DNA of 64,000 bases from Mucilaginibacter endophyticus (GCF_003351025.1 NZ_QPCG01000004.1:372001-436000), one strand, 5' to 3'. Counted from the first letter of the stretch, positions 24,243 through 33,433 are shown. Notes: a model not told the origin generated them from the letters alone. Program-made: numbers and translations.

Positions 24243-25082
24243 TTATGCCTGGTACTGCGTCCTGAAATTCTGCGGCGATGTTTCGGCCTGTTTGCTAAAC
24301 AGGCGGATAAAATATGAAGGATCATCATAGCCCAGTTTATAGGCTATTTCTTTTACGCTTAGCTGGGTATGCACCAGTAGCCGTTTGGCTTCAAGAATAA
24401 TCCGGTTTTTGATGATATCGTTTGGTGTGGTATCGCTGTAGCGAGTAATACGTTTGTTTAGTGCTTTGGGGGTAATGTTAAGCATATCGGCATAATCGGC
24501 CACGGTGTGCAGTTTGGTATAATTCCATTCCACCATCTGGCTAAAAGCGCGCGAAAACTCAACTTCCTGCCGTGCTTCTTCGGTGGTAATGTGGTGCTCC
24601 TGCTTCCAGATACGGGTTGAGCGAATGATGATCTGCTTTAATAAAATCCTCAGCATTTCCTCAACACTGCTGTCACTGGCATCTATCTCAGCTTTTATTT
24701 CTTTAAATGAAGCCTGCATCATGGCCGATGCCTGCTTATCCATCATCACTACCGGGATATCGTACACATTGTGAAAAAGGATCCCATCGCAGGCTACCTC
24801 CTTATCGTGTATTTCAACGCAATAAAAATCACGGTTATAGTACAACATAGTACCCGTACAATTATCATCAAGCTTGTGAAACTGGCCGGGATTGATGAAG
24901 AAAAGCACATCCTGTTGCAAACTATACTCCTTAAAATCGATAACCGCGCTGCCTCCGGCTTTTACAAACAGGATCTGGATAAATTCGGTATAATCTTTCT
25001 TTTGTAATTGAGCGGTATAATCATGTTCAAAATCCAGATACCCGAATTTTTTAAAGGAGAATTGCTTGAAGCCGGCCATCAA
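24243..25082 (-). CDS. AraC family transcriptional regulator
   Basis: 279 residues. A cupin-like N-terminal half (FIQILFVKAGGSAVIDFKEYSLQQDVLFFINPGQFHKL) senses an unknown ligand. The C-terminal AraC domain (LHTVADYADMLNITPKALNKRITRYSDTTPNDIIKNR, SVKEIAYKLGYDDPSYFIRLFSKQAETSPQNFR) binds DNA. A TATCTTTG promoter box lies at 25111-25118. It is upstream of, and on the same strand as, the esterase gene, 190 bases away. Confidence 0.92.
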   Translation of the reverse strand: MMAGFKQFSFKKFGYLDFEHDYTAQLQKKDYTEFIQILFVKAGGSAVIDFKEYSLQQDVLFFINPGQFHKLDDNCTGTMLYYNRDFYCVEIHDKEVACDGILFHNVYDIPVVMMDKQASAMMQASFKEIKAEIDASDSSVEEMLRILLKQIIIRSTRIWKQEHHITTEEARQEVEFSRAFSQMVEWNYTKLHTVADYADMLNITPKALNKRITRYSDTTPNDIIKNRIILEAKRLLVHTQLSVKEIAYKLGYDDPSYFIRLFSKQAETSPQNFRTQYQA

Positions 25083-25128
25083 TGAAATAAATTTTAGAGC
25101 AGATAAGGCACAAAGATACCAACAAAAA

Positions 25129-25153
25129 AGCCCGGCCTAACAAGACCGGGCTT
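25129..25153 (-). terminator. intrinsic terminator downstream of the small lmo0937-type gene
   Basis: AAGCCCGG and CCGGGCTT form an 8-base stem with T-rich sequence on the minus strand. It is set between the small membrane protein gene and the AraC gene. Confidence 0.75.
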
Positions 25154-25175
25154 CAATTTTATATTTCCAGTAGCC

Positions 25176-25331
25176 TTATATCGCCGTCGACCGCCTTATT
25201 ACGCCTAATAAAAGCGCGATAACGGCTATCACCAATAAAATGTGGATAAGACCACCTACAGTTGTAAAGAATACGCCAATTGCCCATCCTATGATCAGGA
25301 TGACTGCAATGATATACAGGAGTGAGTTCAT
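25176..25331 (-). CDS. lmo0937-type small membrane protein (51 residues)
   Basis: A short frame that gene finders often miss. The product is almost wholly hydrophobic: one segment LLYIIAVILIIGWAIGVFF (about 4-22), a TTVGGLIH turn, then ILLVIAVIALLLGVIRR (about 31-47). This two-segment pattern is that of the lmo0937 family (DUF5670), widespread in Bacteroidota and often stress-induced; function unknown. Its own terminator follows. Family assignment is from pattern memory. Confidence 0.82.
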   Translation of the reverse strand: MNSLLYIIAVILIIGWAIGVFFTTVGGLIHILLVIAVIALLLGVIRRSTAI

Positions 25332-25488
25332 AATAATTTGTTTTTAATTAATGATTTTCATAGATATCTGTATAATAGCTGATGCCGCCCAAAAGTTTTA
25401 AGTTTTGTATTTTTTGTGGCCGACGGCACTCATTTACAGCTGCATTTGGGTGAGAATTATTCCTGATGTATATTTAGGCTCCTAACCC

Positions 25489-26664
25489 ATGAAAACAATG
25501 AAATATATTTTTCTGTCTGCGTGCCTGCTAACTGTCGCCACTGTTGTCAATGCTCAATCAAAGCTGCCGGTTATCCGGGCCACATCAAAAAGTGTTGCTA
25601 TTAATGATGGCGGCTTTCTGGATAAAAATGCCTGGTCGCTTTCGCCAAAAACAAGGCCCGATATTTACACTGCCGACAGAACGCGGGAAACCAAATGGGT
25701 TACTTTTTATACCGATATTGATTCGATAAGGGTGAAAGTTAAGCCTGGTACACGATATGATTTCATCATCCTGCTTAACGGTAAGGATTCATGCTATACG
25801 CAGGTAGCAAGTGCCATTCCACCGGTAGATAAAAACCAAACATCGGCCAAAAACGATACTATTCCGTTTAAACTCACAGCGTACAATGCCATAGCGGTAA
25901 AGGCCGTGCTAAATGATACCGATACATTAAACCTGCATTTCGATGCAAGCTCGTTCGATTTTCATTTAACAAGAGATGCCATTATAAAAAAAACAAAGTT
26001 ACTTCCCAACCAGGCTGATGTATTGGCAGGCAAAGCCAAACCTAATTTTAACAGCATGAATAAAGCCCAAAAACTGCAAATGGGAACTGCGGTTTGGTAT
26101 AACCAGGAAATGCTACCCACAGGATTAAGCTCGCGCGAAATGGATGGGCGCTTTGCCTGGAACCTGTTTGAAGGCAAGCAGATAGAGGTTGATTATGACA
26201 ACAACCGCATCATCATCCATAATAAAACCCCTAAAGACCTGAAAGGCTACGAACGGTCGAAGATCGGCTTTATCAAGTCGTTTCCTTATGCTACCGGAAC
26301 ATTTGAAATAGCAGGTAAAAAATACACCGGCAATTTTACGATGGATACGGGTTCCGATCAGTCGTTGATCCTGGATAGCGCATGGGTAGCTAAAAACAAT
26401 TTCCCAACAGATTTAAAACTTATCAAATCCTCAACCATCAGCGATCCGCGTGGCGTAAAATATGAAATGAAAATAGTGGAAGCTCCGCTGTTCAGGCTAA
26501 ATGGCTTCCCTACTGCCAATATACCTACACTTATTTTGAGCAATAAGAATCCGCTTGGTTTTGAAATCAACTATTTGGGCAACGGGCTTTTAAAGCGGTT
26601 TAATATGATCCTCGATTTTAAAAATGATTACTTGTATTTGAAGCCAAATAAATTATCAAGCTGA
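25489..26664 (+). CDS. secreted retropepsin-like aspartyl protease family protein
   Basis: 391 residues with a signal peptide (YIFLSACLLTVATVVNA). The first half is a beta-rich domain of unknown type. The second half looks like a single retropepsin-like domain with the active-site triplet DTGSDQSLIL (about 285-294) and a C-terminal NMILDFKNDYLYL strand. A second DTG is not seen, so a dimer would be needed for catalysis. Substrate and partner unknown. Confidence 0.72.
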   Translation: MKTMKYIFLSACLLTVATVVNAQSKLPVIRATSKSVAINDGGFLDKNAWSLSPKTRPDIYTADRTRETKWVTFYTDIDSIRVKVKPGTRYDFIILLNGKDSCYTQVASAIPPVDKNQTSAKNDTIPFKLTAYNAIAVKAVLNDTDTLNLHFDASSFDFHLTRDAIIKKTKLLPNQADVLAGKAKPNFNSMNKAQKLQMGTAVWYNQEMLPTGLSSREMDGRFAWNLFEGKQIEVDYDNNRIIIHNKTPKDLKGYERSKIGFIKSFPYATGTFEIAGKKYTGNFTMDTGSDQSLILDSAWVAKNNFPTDLKLIKSSTISDPRGVKYEMKIVEAPLFRLNGFPTANIPTLILSNKNPLGFEINYLGNGLLKRFNMILDFKNDYLYLKPNKLSS

Positions 26665-26708
26665 ATAAAAAAGCTTTAGAAGCTTTGTAAAAATTAAAAC
26701 GCTTCATG

Positions 26709-26730
26709 GCCGTTGACTTTAGTCGACGGC
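26709..26730. repeat. short inverted repeat related to family E
   Basis: GCCGTTGAC-TTTA-GTCGACGGC followed by AATGA; the same theme as the larger element at 37621-37753. Confidence 0.6.
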
Positions 26731-26766
26731 AATGATTACATGCAAATTATCGGACCAATTGACGCT

Positions 26767-28158
26767 TTAATTTCCAGCAGGTACCGCCCAGCTTTGCTCA
26801 TCTAAAACGGGGTTTACGTCCATATTATCATACTGAATGTTGAGCTTTTGCTGACCGCTTGTGGTTGCCTCACGATAGGGAATGGTGATACCCTGTACCG
26901 GCCGAAGATCTGACAACATGGAGAAAAGCGTTTTGTCGCCTACTTTATAGCCATAAGCCATCAGTTGGTTTTGATCATTTATAGCAAACACATATTCGTT
27001 GCCGTTTAACTTGCATTGAACCGTGTACATGTTATTGTTGGGGATTTTTTGCGTATTCATGATCTGCATTTGATCAAGCAATGATTTACGTAAGCCGATA
27101 ACGCCAGTGTATAGGGCAGTTTTTACCTCGGCTACGTTATTGGCCGGCAATTCAGATTTGTTGCCGCTGCTCCATTGCCACCCGGCATTACCTTCGGTTT
27201 GCTGCACCGAAACAGGTTTGCCGTTTTTCCATATTTCAACGCGCACCTTGCTATTTGGAATGTCAATCAGCTCCACAACTTTTAATCCCGAAACCGAGCC
27301 GGTTAAACGCGCTGTTTTCAAAGCGTTCAATTTATCGCCGCCATGCGCGGCATTAGCTTTTAAAAGCAATGTTTTGCCATCGGGCAGGGCATTATTATCT
27401 GCAGTTTCGGAATTATCTGAAGCTTTTTTTAGCGCAGTTGGCGACTTTGTATTCTTATTAGCCGTTTTGTCATTATTATCTACAAAAAATACCCGCCCAT
27501 CAACTACGGCCATACGGGTTTTACCGCCCATGTCGCAAAAAAAGCTGTGCAGTTCGATATGGCCATCGGTATAGGCAAGCGTAAGTACACCCTTGTTTAT
27601 TTTATAGGTACCGCTACCGTCCTTGCTGCTTGAACTGCCTCCGCCAACATTTTCACCGGCTACAACGGAACCCGAATAGCGCGAGTTGCTGAAATGTCCC
27701 TTACCATCAAAATTTAATCCCTGTGTACTCAAAGCGCCAACATAAGTTGTACCATAGGCCGCGCCACCACCACCCATAGCGCTGATAAATGAATAATAAC
27801 CTTCCGGTATAATGTTACCCTGAAGTTTGAACAACTCATGTGCGTAATTAGAAAGACTTCCGTACTTGGTAATGGTATAAACAGACGAACTTTTAGTGTA
27901 TTTAAGCGTTACCTCTCCCTTGCTCACGGTATATCTGCCGCTTACGTTGGTTTGCCAGTCGGCACGGTTAAGCAAATCGTTAAAGGTACCATCGGGCCTG
28001 AACAATACGGAAACATCCCGCCTGTTCATGCCACCGCCAAATATGGGGCTTGGCGAAAACTCACATCCGGCATAAACGCCATCTAACTTATCCTGGGCAA
28101 AAACATGATCGTAAAAGCAACATAACAAGGCAAATAGTACCAGGGTGAATTGTTTCAT
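26767..28158 (-). CDS. secreted two-domain protein, function unknown
   Basis: 463 residues with a signal peptide ending VFA. The N-terminal half has two similar units of the type GTFNDLLN..SGRYTVSKGEVTLKY and GHFSNSRYSG..SGTYKINKGVLTLAY, a lipocalin-like or WG-like 'fill in the feature' pattern seen in Bacteroidota secreted proteins. A Lys/Asn-rich linker (about 228-255) precedes a C-terminal domain (about 260-460, LLLKANAAHGGDKLNALKTARLTG) that resembles LolA/LolB-like lipid-binding proteins of the outer-membrane lipoprotein-sorting type. I cannot name a family with confidence. Confidence 0.68.
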   Translation of the reverse strand: MKQFTLVLFALLCCFYDHVFAQDKLDGVYAGCEFSPSPIFGGGMNRRDVSVLFRPDGTFNDLLNRADWQTNVSGRYTVSKGEVTLKYTKSSSVYTITKYGSLSNYAHELFKLQGNIIPEGYYSFISAMGGGGAAYGTTYVGALSTQGLNFDGKGHFSNSRYSGSVVAGENVGGGSSSSKDGSGTYKINKGVLTLAYTDGHIELHSFFCDMGGKTRMAVVDGRVFFVDNNDKTANKNTKSPTALKKASDNSETADNNALPDGKTLLLKANAAHGGDKLNALKTARLTGSVSGLKVVELIDIPNSKVRVEIWKNGKPVSVQQTEGNAGWQWSSGNKSELPANNVAEVKTALYTGVIGLRKSLLDQMQIMNTQKIPNNNMYTVQCKLNGNEYVFAINDQNQLMAYGYKVGDKTLFSMLSDLRPVQGITIPYREATTSGQQKLNIQYDNMDVNPVLDEQSWAVPAGN

Positions 28159-28249
28159 AGGGCGTCGGTTTTGTCGATAAACCGCGTTGGCTAACTATTG
28201 TTTGTAGAAATGTTTTAATTAATGTGCAATTAATGTTGAAGAGAAGCTC

Positions 28250-28367
28250 AATTCCCTCCCTTGGGAGGGGTGTGATGGCAGTAGGGGTTGCAGGGAGGGG
28301 TTTCTACTTTTGTTATAAACCTATCGAAGCAACCCCTCCCTACACCCTCCCAGGGGAGGGAATCGCG
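28250..28367. repeat. palindromic repeat family A, copy 4
   Basis: AATTCCCTCCCTTGGGAGG on the left; ACCCTCCCAGGGGAGGGAAT on the right, with GGGTTTC/CAACCCC inner parts. The gap 28159-28457 contains this and a terminator only. Confidence 0.87.
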
Positions 28368-28399
28368 CAAGGCCCCAATTTGGCATTAGAATTTTTAAT

Positions 28400-28435
28400 A
28401 AAAAACGGCCGCGAGGAATAGCTCCCTCACGACCG
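28400..28435 (-). terminator. intrinsic terminator of the DUF892 gene
   Basis: On the minus strand CGGTCGTGAGG pairs with CCTCGCGGCCG (two G-U) and is followed by TTTTTTATT. Confidence 0.8.
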
Positions 28436-28457
28436 CTCTTAAAAAACTAATAAACGG

Positions 28458-29003
28458 TTAAGCTTTTTCAATTTTCGAGGCCTGGTTAATACCGGCTTCG
28501 GCAATTTGGGTAAGCAGGCTATCGCATGTTTTTTCCTCATTCAGGGTTGAATCAAGCAGTTCGGCGGCATGCTCATAACCTAAAACACTTGCCAGTGTAC
28601 GGAGCGTACCATACGAAGCAATTTCGTAATGTTCAATTTTTTGCGCGGCCGAAATAATACCGGCATCGCGGGTGATACTGCCTTTCTCGGTTTCGGCCAC
28701 AATTTCCTCTCCTTCTTTGATAAGCCCAGCCATGGCTTCGCATTTTACAGCTACAGCTTTTTGACCTATAGAGGCGAAAGCATCCTCCAGGCGGATGATT
28801 TGGCGCTCGGTTTCGGCCTGATGGCTTTCAATAGCCGAACGCAGCTCGTCGGATGTAGCAGCTTTCGCCATTTTTGGCAATGCTTTCGAAAGGTGTTTTT
28901 CGGCCCAGTAAATGTCTTTCAATTCATCAATAAACAATTCGTTCAGGGCCGATTCCTGCACATTATTGGTTTGTTCGGGTGATTTTACTTTAGTTGTTGC
29001 CAT
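28458..29003 (-). CDS. ferritin-like DUF892 (YciE/YciF family) protein
   Basis: 181 residues from MATTKVK; 11 further codons upstream are open but less likely. Four-helix ferritin-like fold with the DUF892 pattern: LNELFIDELKDIYWAEKHLSKALPKMAKAA, a Glu-His pair SHQAETERQI, KIEHYEIASYGTL and the closing Glu EEKTCDSLLTQIA, giving a likely di-metal site. Such proteins are linked to stress survival in stationary phase. The role here is inferred from family. Confidence 0.92.
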   Translation of the reverse strand: MATTKVKSPEQTNNVQESALNELFIDELKDIYWAEKHLSKALPKMAKAATSDELRSAIESHQAETERQIIRLEDAFASIGQKAVAVKCEAMAGLIKEGEEIVAETEKGSITRDAGIISAAQKIEHYEIASYGTLRTLASVLGYEHAAELLDSTLNEEKTCDSLLTQIAEAGINQASKIEKA

Positions 29004-29235
29004 GGTAGATGTTTTAATGTTTTTGTGAGATAACATCTACAAACACAAAGCCAACTTTGTTACTTTAAACAATTAAATTAATTATTAGGATAATTTAGGT
29101 TTGAATTTTTATCTCAATAAAGTAACCTTGATCTTCTTGCCCTACAACTATAAGTTCTAAAAAATATACAGCCTGCCCGATTTTAAGGAATTTACCGGGT
29201 GACTTAGGGCTTCCAACTCCAGACTTAAGACTTAC

Positions 29236-30006
29236 CTAAGCCCCTTTCTTGGTTTTTAAACTGGCCATCAGCTGGTCGTACAAATCGTCACTGCCGGTTT
29301 TGCGTGGTTTAAGTTTCTTAACCTTCGCGCGTTTGCCTTTTGATTTAGCCTCGATGATCTTAAGTAACTCATCGTTGTACTCATCTTTAAATTTGGATAC
29401 ATCAAAATCTTCGGCGTATTGATTGATCAGGGTAAGGCCCATATCCAGTTCCTTTTTACTCACATCAATTTTATCGGGCAGGTTAAGATCTTCCGTATCA
29501 CGAATTTCCTGTGCAAAACGGATCCGAGTTACTACCAATACATTTTTTAACGGATGGACAATACAAAGGCTTTCGGTACTGCGCAATACAAAACGCGCCA
29601 AGCCCGCTTTTTTTGATTGCGTAAGCGCCTGGATGAGCAGCGCGTAGGCTTTATTGTTTTTGGTGTCGGGCTCGGTATAATAGGAGGTTTCGTAAAACAT
29701 GGGGTTTACGTCGACTATATCAACAAAGCTTTCTATTTCAATCACTTTACTTTTTTCGGGCGCGGCATCTTCAAAATCTTGCTCATCCATGATCACATAT
29801 TCCTCATCAAGCTTATAACCTTTTACAATTTTGTCATAAGGTACTTCTTTATGGGTGTTTTCATTAACCCGCTGATAACGGATACGTGCATGATCGCGGC
29901 TATCCAGCATATCAAAATCAAGCGAGCTGGTTTGCACTGCCGAATATAATTTCACCGGGATGCTCACCAACCCAAAACCTATCGAACCTTTCCATATTGA
30001 TCTCAT
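29236..30006 (-). CDS. ku: Ku DNA end-binding protein (non-homologous end joining)
   Basis: 256 residues, the usual bacterial Ku length. The signature start MRSIWKGSIGFGLVSIPVKLY and the bridge region (NKAYALLIQALTQSKKAGLARFVLR, ESLCIVHPLKNVLVVTRIRF) are typical, and the C-terminal tail is Lys-rich (KGKRAKVKKLKPRK), which helps bind DNA or ligase. It forms a homodimeric ring on double-strand ends and recruits LigD. No ligD is in the window. The gap to the ferritin-like gene (29004-29235) shows nothing. Confidence 0.95.
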   Translation of the reverse strand: MRSIWKGSIGFGLVSIPVKLYSAVQTSSLDFDMLDSRDHARIRYQRVNENTHKEVPYDKIVKGYKLDEEYVIMDEQDFEDAAPEKSKVIEIESFVDIVDVNPMFYETSYYTEPDTKNNKAYALLIQALTQSKKAGLARFVLRSTESLCIVHPLKNVLVVTRIRFAQEIRDTEDLNLPDKIDVSKKELDMGLTLINQYAEDFDVSKFKDEYNDELLKIIEAKSKGKRAKVKKLKPRKTGSDDLYDQLMASLKTKKGA

Positions 30007-30086
30007 AGCCCAATAACTTTAATGTGTTGTAATATAACCATAAAGGGTGTAAAGGGTTTCGGGGAATAATGAATGACGGTGATTTT

Positions 30087-30221
30087 ACTCACCCCGACAT
30101 CGCTGCGCTCGTCACCCCTCTCTTCGCAAGCATAAAGAGGGGTTTCTGTTTTTATTTTCTTTCCCTCTTTGCGGCGAAGCCGGAGAGAGCGTGGTGCAGC
30201 GTGGCGCAGACCGGGTGAGTC
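30087..30221. repeat. palindromic repeat family D, copy 2
   Basis: Begins ACTCACCCCGACATCG and ends CAGACCGGGTGAGTC; internal CTCTTCGCAAGC and GCGGCGAAGCCGGAGAGAG. The gap 30007-30376 otherwise has only the promoter region of the SIMPL gene. Confidence 0.86.
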
Positions 30222-30376
30222 ATCTTCCTCCTGCGTAATTATTTCTTGTCCCAAACAAATCCACCCTCTCGCTTTATTTACAAGCATACCAATGCTTTAG
30301 GAAATAATTGTAGCCTTCCTGTTACATATTAAACTAAATACACGTTACCTTAGTCATAACATCAAATAAAATACAC

Positions 30377-31072
30377 ATGAAAAAGCTATTTATCCTTGCC
30401 GCACTATTAGCAACTACTTTTGGTGCATTTGCCCAAAACGTTGACCTTAGGCGTAAAATTGAAGTTACCGGCATTGCCGAACAGGAAGTTACTCCTGATA
30501 TTATAAACGTAACCATATCACTACAGGAATACATGGATGGCAAAAAACACATCGCCATTAATGACCTGGAAGACCAACTGGAAAAAGCCGTTAAAGATGC
30601 CGGCATCCCATCGGCCGATTTTACGGTGAACAATGTATCGGCCTGGAACAACACTTATCAAAAGAAAAAAGCACCAGATTTTTTGGCCAGCAAACAATAT
30701 GGTTTACGCGTGCGCGACCTGAACAAGTTTAACCAGATCATGTCGAAAATTGATCCTAAAGGTATCCAGTCTACCAATATTGAAAGCTACGACTATTCAA
30801 AAATGGCTGATCTGAAACGCGACCTTAAAATTAAAGCCCTGCTTGCAGCCCGCGATAAAGCAACTTACCTGCTTGCAGCACTTGGCGAAAAACTGGGCGG
30901 CGCCATAAACATTACCGAAAGCGATAATAGCAGTTTTCCTCAGCCACGTGTTTATGCCAACACCATGATGTTCAAAGCTTCGGCTGACAGCAACGTTGGT
31001 GACTCGGATATCAGCTTCAAAACCATTAAGCTTAACTTCCAGATCCAGGCAGTGTTTGAGATTGTGAAATAA
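30377..31072 (+). CDS. SIMPL domain (DUF541) periplasmic protein
   Basis: 231 residues with a signal peptide ending AFA (MKKLFILAALLATTFGAFAQ). The SIMPL pattern is visible: RKIEVTGIAEQEVTPDIINVTISLQEY, FTVNNVSAW, KIDPKGIQSTNIESYDYS, and the conserved AARDKATYLLAALGEKLGGAINITE. The family is secreted, forms oligomeric rings in some cases, and its biochemical role is unknown. It is followed by a repeat that carries a terminator. Confidence 0.9.
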   Translation: MKKLFILAALLATTFGAFAQNVDLRRKIEVTGIAEQEVTPDIINVTISLQEYMDGKKHIAINDLEDQLEKAVKDAGIPSADFTVNNVSAWNNTYQKKKAPDFLASKQYGLRVRDLNKFNQIMSKIDPKGIQSTNIESYDYSKMADLKRDLKIKALLAARDKATYLLAALGEKLGGAINITESDNSSFPQPRVYANTMMFKASADSNVGDSDISFKTIKLNFQIQAVFEIVK

Positions 31073-31079
31073 TTGCCCC

Positions 31080-31180
31080 CCGGCTCCCTAAAGGGGGAGC
31101 GAAAAAATCTGAAGCCTCTGTTAAAACAAACAGGGGCTTTTTTCATTTTCTTGATTATGGCTCCCCCTTTAGGGAGCCGG
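31080..31180. repeat. palindromic repeat family F with perfect 21-base inverted arms
   Basis: The left arm (31080-31100) contains GGCTCCCTAAAGGGGGAGC and the right arm (31160-31180) its exact complement GCTCCCCCTTTAGGGAGCC, 59 bases apart. An intrinsic terminator is embedded between the arms. The element stops just before the ATG of the zinc metallopeptidase. Confidence 0.88.
31112..31145 (+). terminator. intrinsic terminator embedded in repeat F
   Basis: AAGCCTCTG and CAGGGGCTT pair (one G-U) around a 10-base loop and are followed by TTTTTTC. Likely ends the SIMPL transcript. Confidence 0.75.
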
Positions 31181-31186
31181 AGGCAT

Positions 31187-32038
31187 ATGCAATGGTTTGG
31201 CAGACGCGAAAGCGATAACGTTAATGATGAACGCGGCGGTGGTGGCGGCAGATTAGCCATAGGCGGCGGGGTGCTTGGCCTGATAGCCGCTGCTATTTAT
31301 TTCTTTACCGGGGTTGATCCTTCTGCCCTGCTTAACCAGGTGGCAACCAATCAGCCCGCCCGGCAGGAGCAAACAGCCAACAAAGGCCCCGAAGATGCCG
31401 GAAAGCACTTTGTACGTGTTGTTTTGGCCGACACGGAGGATATCTGGACAAAGCTTTTTAACGATATGGGCCGTACCTATGAAAAACCTCAGCTGACGTT
31501 ATTTAATGACTATGTTGAGTCGGCCTGTGGGAGGGCCAGCTCTGCAAGCGGTCCGTTTTACTGCCCGGGTGATTCGCAGGTTTATATCGATCTTTCGTTT
31601 TACGACGAGCTTAAGAACCGTTTTGGCGCGGCCGGCGATTTTGCCCAGGCTTATGTTATAGCTCATGAGGTTGGCCATCATGTGCAAAACCTGCTGGGCA
31701 TCTCACAAAAAATGGACGCGGCCCGTTCAAGGCTTAGCGAACGCGCCTACAATAAACTATCGGTAAAGCTGGAGTTACAGGCCGATTTTTATGCCGGCGT
31801 ATGGGCACATTACGAAAAAAACATGAAAAACGTACTCGATAAAGGCGACATAGAAGAAGCCCTGAATGCCGCAAATGCCATTGGTGACGACCGGCTGCAA
31901 AAACAAGCCCAGGGACATGTTGAGCCTGATAGCTTTACCCATGGCACCAGCGCCCAGCGTATGTACTGGTTTAAAAAAGGGTTCGAAACCGGGGATATCA
32001 ACCAGGGCGATACTTTTGGGAATGGGGATTTAGATTGA
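31187..32038 (+). CDS. neutral zinc metallopeptidase, YpfJ/KPN_02809 family
   Basis: 284 residues from ATG 31187 (MQWFGRRESDN), the typical N-terminus; the longer frame would run through repeat F. A Gly-rich stretch and one membrane helix (about 26-42, IGGGVLGLIAAAIYFF) lead to the peptidase-like domain with HEVGHH (zinc site), ACGRASSASGPFYCPGDSQVYIDL and ELQADFYAGVWAH. Conserved Cys pair in AC...YC. Cellular substrate unknown. It converges on serS. Confidence 0.92.
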   Translation: MQWFGRRESDNVNDERGGGGGRLAIGGGVLGLIAAAIYFFTGVDPSALLNQVATNQPARQEQTANKGPEDAGKHFVRVVLADTEDIWTKLFNDMGRTYEKPQLTLFNDYVESACGRASSASGPFYCPGDSQVYIDLSFYDELKNRFGAAGDFAQAYVIAHEVGHHVQNLLGISQKMDAARSRLSERAYNKLSVKLELQADFYAGVWAHYEKNMKNVLDKGDIEEALNAANAIGDDRLQKQAQGHVEPDSFTHGTSAQRMYWFKKGFETGDINQGDTFGNGDLD

Positions 32039-32060
32039 ACGCATCCCCTTATAATAAAAA

Positions 32061-32091
32061 CGCGCCATGATGAGGATATCACAATGGCGCA
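32061..32091. terminator. bidirectional terminator between the metallopeptidase and serS
   Basis: GCGCCAT and ATGGCGC arms around a 15-base loop, with A-rich 5' and T-rich 3' flanks, so it works on both strands. Confidence 0.75.
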
Positions 32092-32118
32092 TTTTTATTA
32101 TTGGATTGATTAAAAAAC

Positions 32119-33390
32119 TTAATCAATCCATTCAAACTTGGTATAAGGCACAAGCACTTCAGGCACTTTAATCCCTTTTTCAGTTTGGTTGTTCTCTAAC
32201 AAGGTAGCTACTATACGTGGCAGAGCCAATGCGCTACCATTCAGGGTATGTGCCAATTGTGTTTTACCATCGGCATTACGGAAACGCAGTTTAAGCCTGT
32301 TACTCTGAAAAGTTTCAAAGTTTGATACTGATGATACTTCCAGCCAGCGTTGTTGTGCAGCGCTCCAGGTTTCCATATCATAAGTTAAGGCAGAGCCAAA
32401 ACCCATATCGCCGCCACAAAGACGCAATACTCGGTATGGCAAACCTAATTTTTGCAACAATCCTTGTACGTGGCTGCTCATGAGTTCCAATATCTCGTAT
32501 GATTTATCGGGATGGGCAATGGTTACAATCTCTACTTTATCAAACTGGTGTAAGCGGTTCAAACCACGCACGTGCGCACCATATGAACCTGCTTCGCGAC
32601 GGAAACATGGGGTATGGCCACAGTTACGTACAGGTAACTGATCTTCCTTCAATATCACCTCGCGGTACAGGTTGGTAATAGGTACCTCCGCAGTAGGGAT
32701 CAGGTACAGGTTATCAACGCCTACATGGTACATCTGCCCTTCCTTATCCGGTAATTGTGAAGTACCGAAGCCTGATGCTTCGTTTACCATTAAAGGTACA
32801 CTAACTTCACTGTAACCTGCCTTTTCGGCTTCGTCAATAAAATAATTGATCAAAGCGCGCTGCAGCTTAGCTCCTTTGTTTTTGTATACAGGGAACCCGG
32901 CTCCGGTTATTTTAACGCCCAGTTCAAAATCAATGAGGTTGTATTTTGCTGCCAGCTCCCAATGCGGCAAAGCATCGGCAGGCAGTTCCGGTTTGTCACC
33001 GTTTTCTAACACCACTTCGTTATCTTCGGGTGTAAGGCCTTTAGGTACCGAGCTGTGTGGCAAGTTAGGCAGCAATACTAATTTCTGATATAATTCTTCT
33101 TCGGTAATGGTAAGCAGGTCGCCAAGCGTTTTGATCTCTTCCTTCCATGCGCCAGTTTTACCTTTAAGGCCTTCGGCTTCTTCTTTTTTGCCGGCTCGCA
33201 TCAGCTCGCCAATTTGTTTCGCAGCTGCATTGGCCTCGGCCGAAACATTATCCATACTGGTTTGAGTGGAGCGGCGTTTGTCGTCCAGTTCAATTATTTC
33301 ATCAACCAGTTGGAGCTGTTTAAAATTTTTTACAGCCAAACGTTCCAAAACCTGTTCCCGGTTATCACGGATATAACTAACTTGCAGCAT
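32119..33390 (-). CDS. serS: seryl-tRNA synthetase
   Basis: 423 residues, usual length. The N-terminal long coiled coil (about 1-110, DNREQVLERL, EIIELDDKRRSTQTSMDNVSAEANAAAKQ) binds tRNA-Ser. The class II core shows motif 2 (CFRREAGSYG..RGLNRLHQFDKVE) and motif 3 (NGSALALPRIVATLLENNQ). It charges tRNA-Ser and tRNA-Sec. Upstream is a TATCTTTG promoter box close to the start. Confidence 0.97.
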   Translation of the reverse strand: MLQVSYIRDNREQVLERLAVKNFKQLQLVDEIIELDDKRRSTQTSMDNVSAEANAAAKQIGELMRAGKKEEAEGLKGKTGAWKEEIKTLGDLLTITEEELYQKLVLLPNLPHSSVPKGLTPEDNEVVLENGDKPELPADALPHWELAAKYNLIDFELGVKITGAGFPVYKNKGAKLQRALINYFIDEAEKAGYSEVSVPLMVNEASGFGTSQLPDKEGQMYHVGVDNLYLIPTAEVPITNLYREVILKEDQLPVRNCGHTPCFRREAGSYGAHVRGLNRLHQFDKVEIVTIAHPDKSYEILELMSSHVQGLLQKLGLPYRVLRLCGGDMGFGSALTYDMETWSAAQQRWLEVSSVSNFETFQSNRLKLRFRNADGKTQLAHTLNGSALALPRIVATLLENNQTEKGIKVPEVLVPYTKFEWID

Positions 33391-33406
33391 TATTTTATTT
33401 TTTAGG

Positions 33407-33414
33407 CAAAGATA
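33407..33414 (-). promoter_or_regulatory. serS promoter -7 element
   Basis: TATCTTTG on the minus strand matches TAnnTTTG, 17 bases upstream of the start codon. No clear -33 TTG seen. Confidence 0.45.
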
Positions 33415-33433
33415 TAATTAGTTCATTGTTTAT

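Noticed and set aside
28224..28421. Short frame of 65 codons through repeat A copy 4
   Set aside because: It consists almost entirely of repeat sequence and runs into a terminator.
31073..31186. Longer N-terminus of the zinc metallopeptidase
   Set aside because: The frame crosses the inverted repeat and the embedded terminator; MQWFGRRESDN is the family's usual start.
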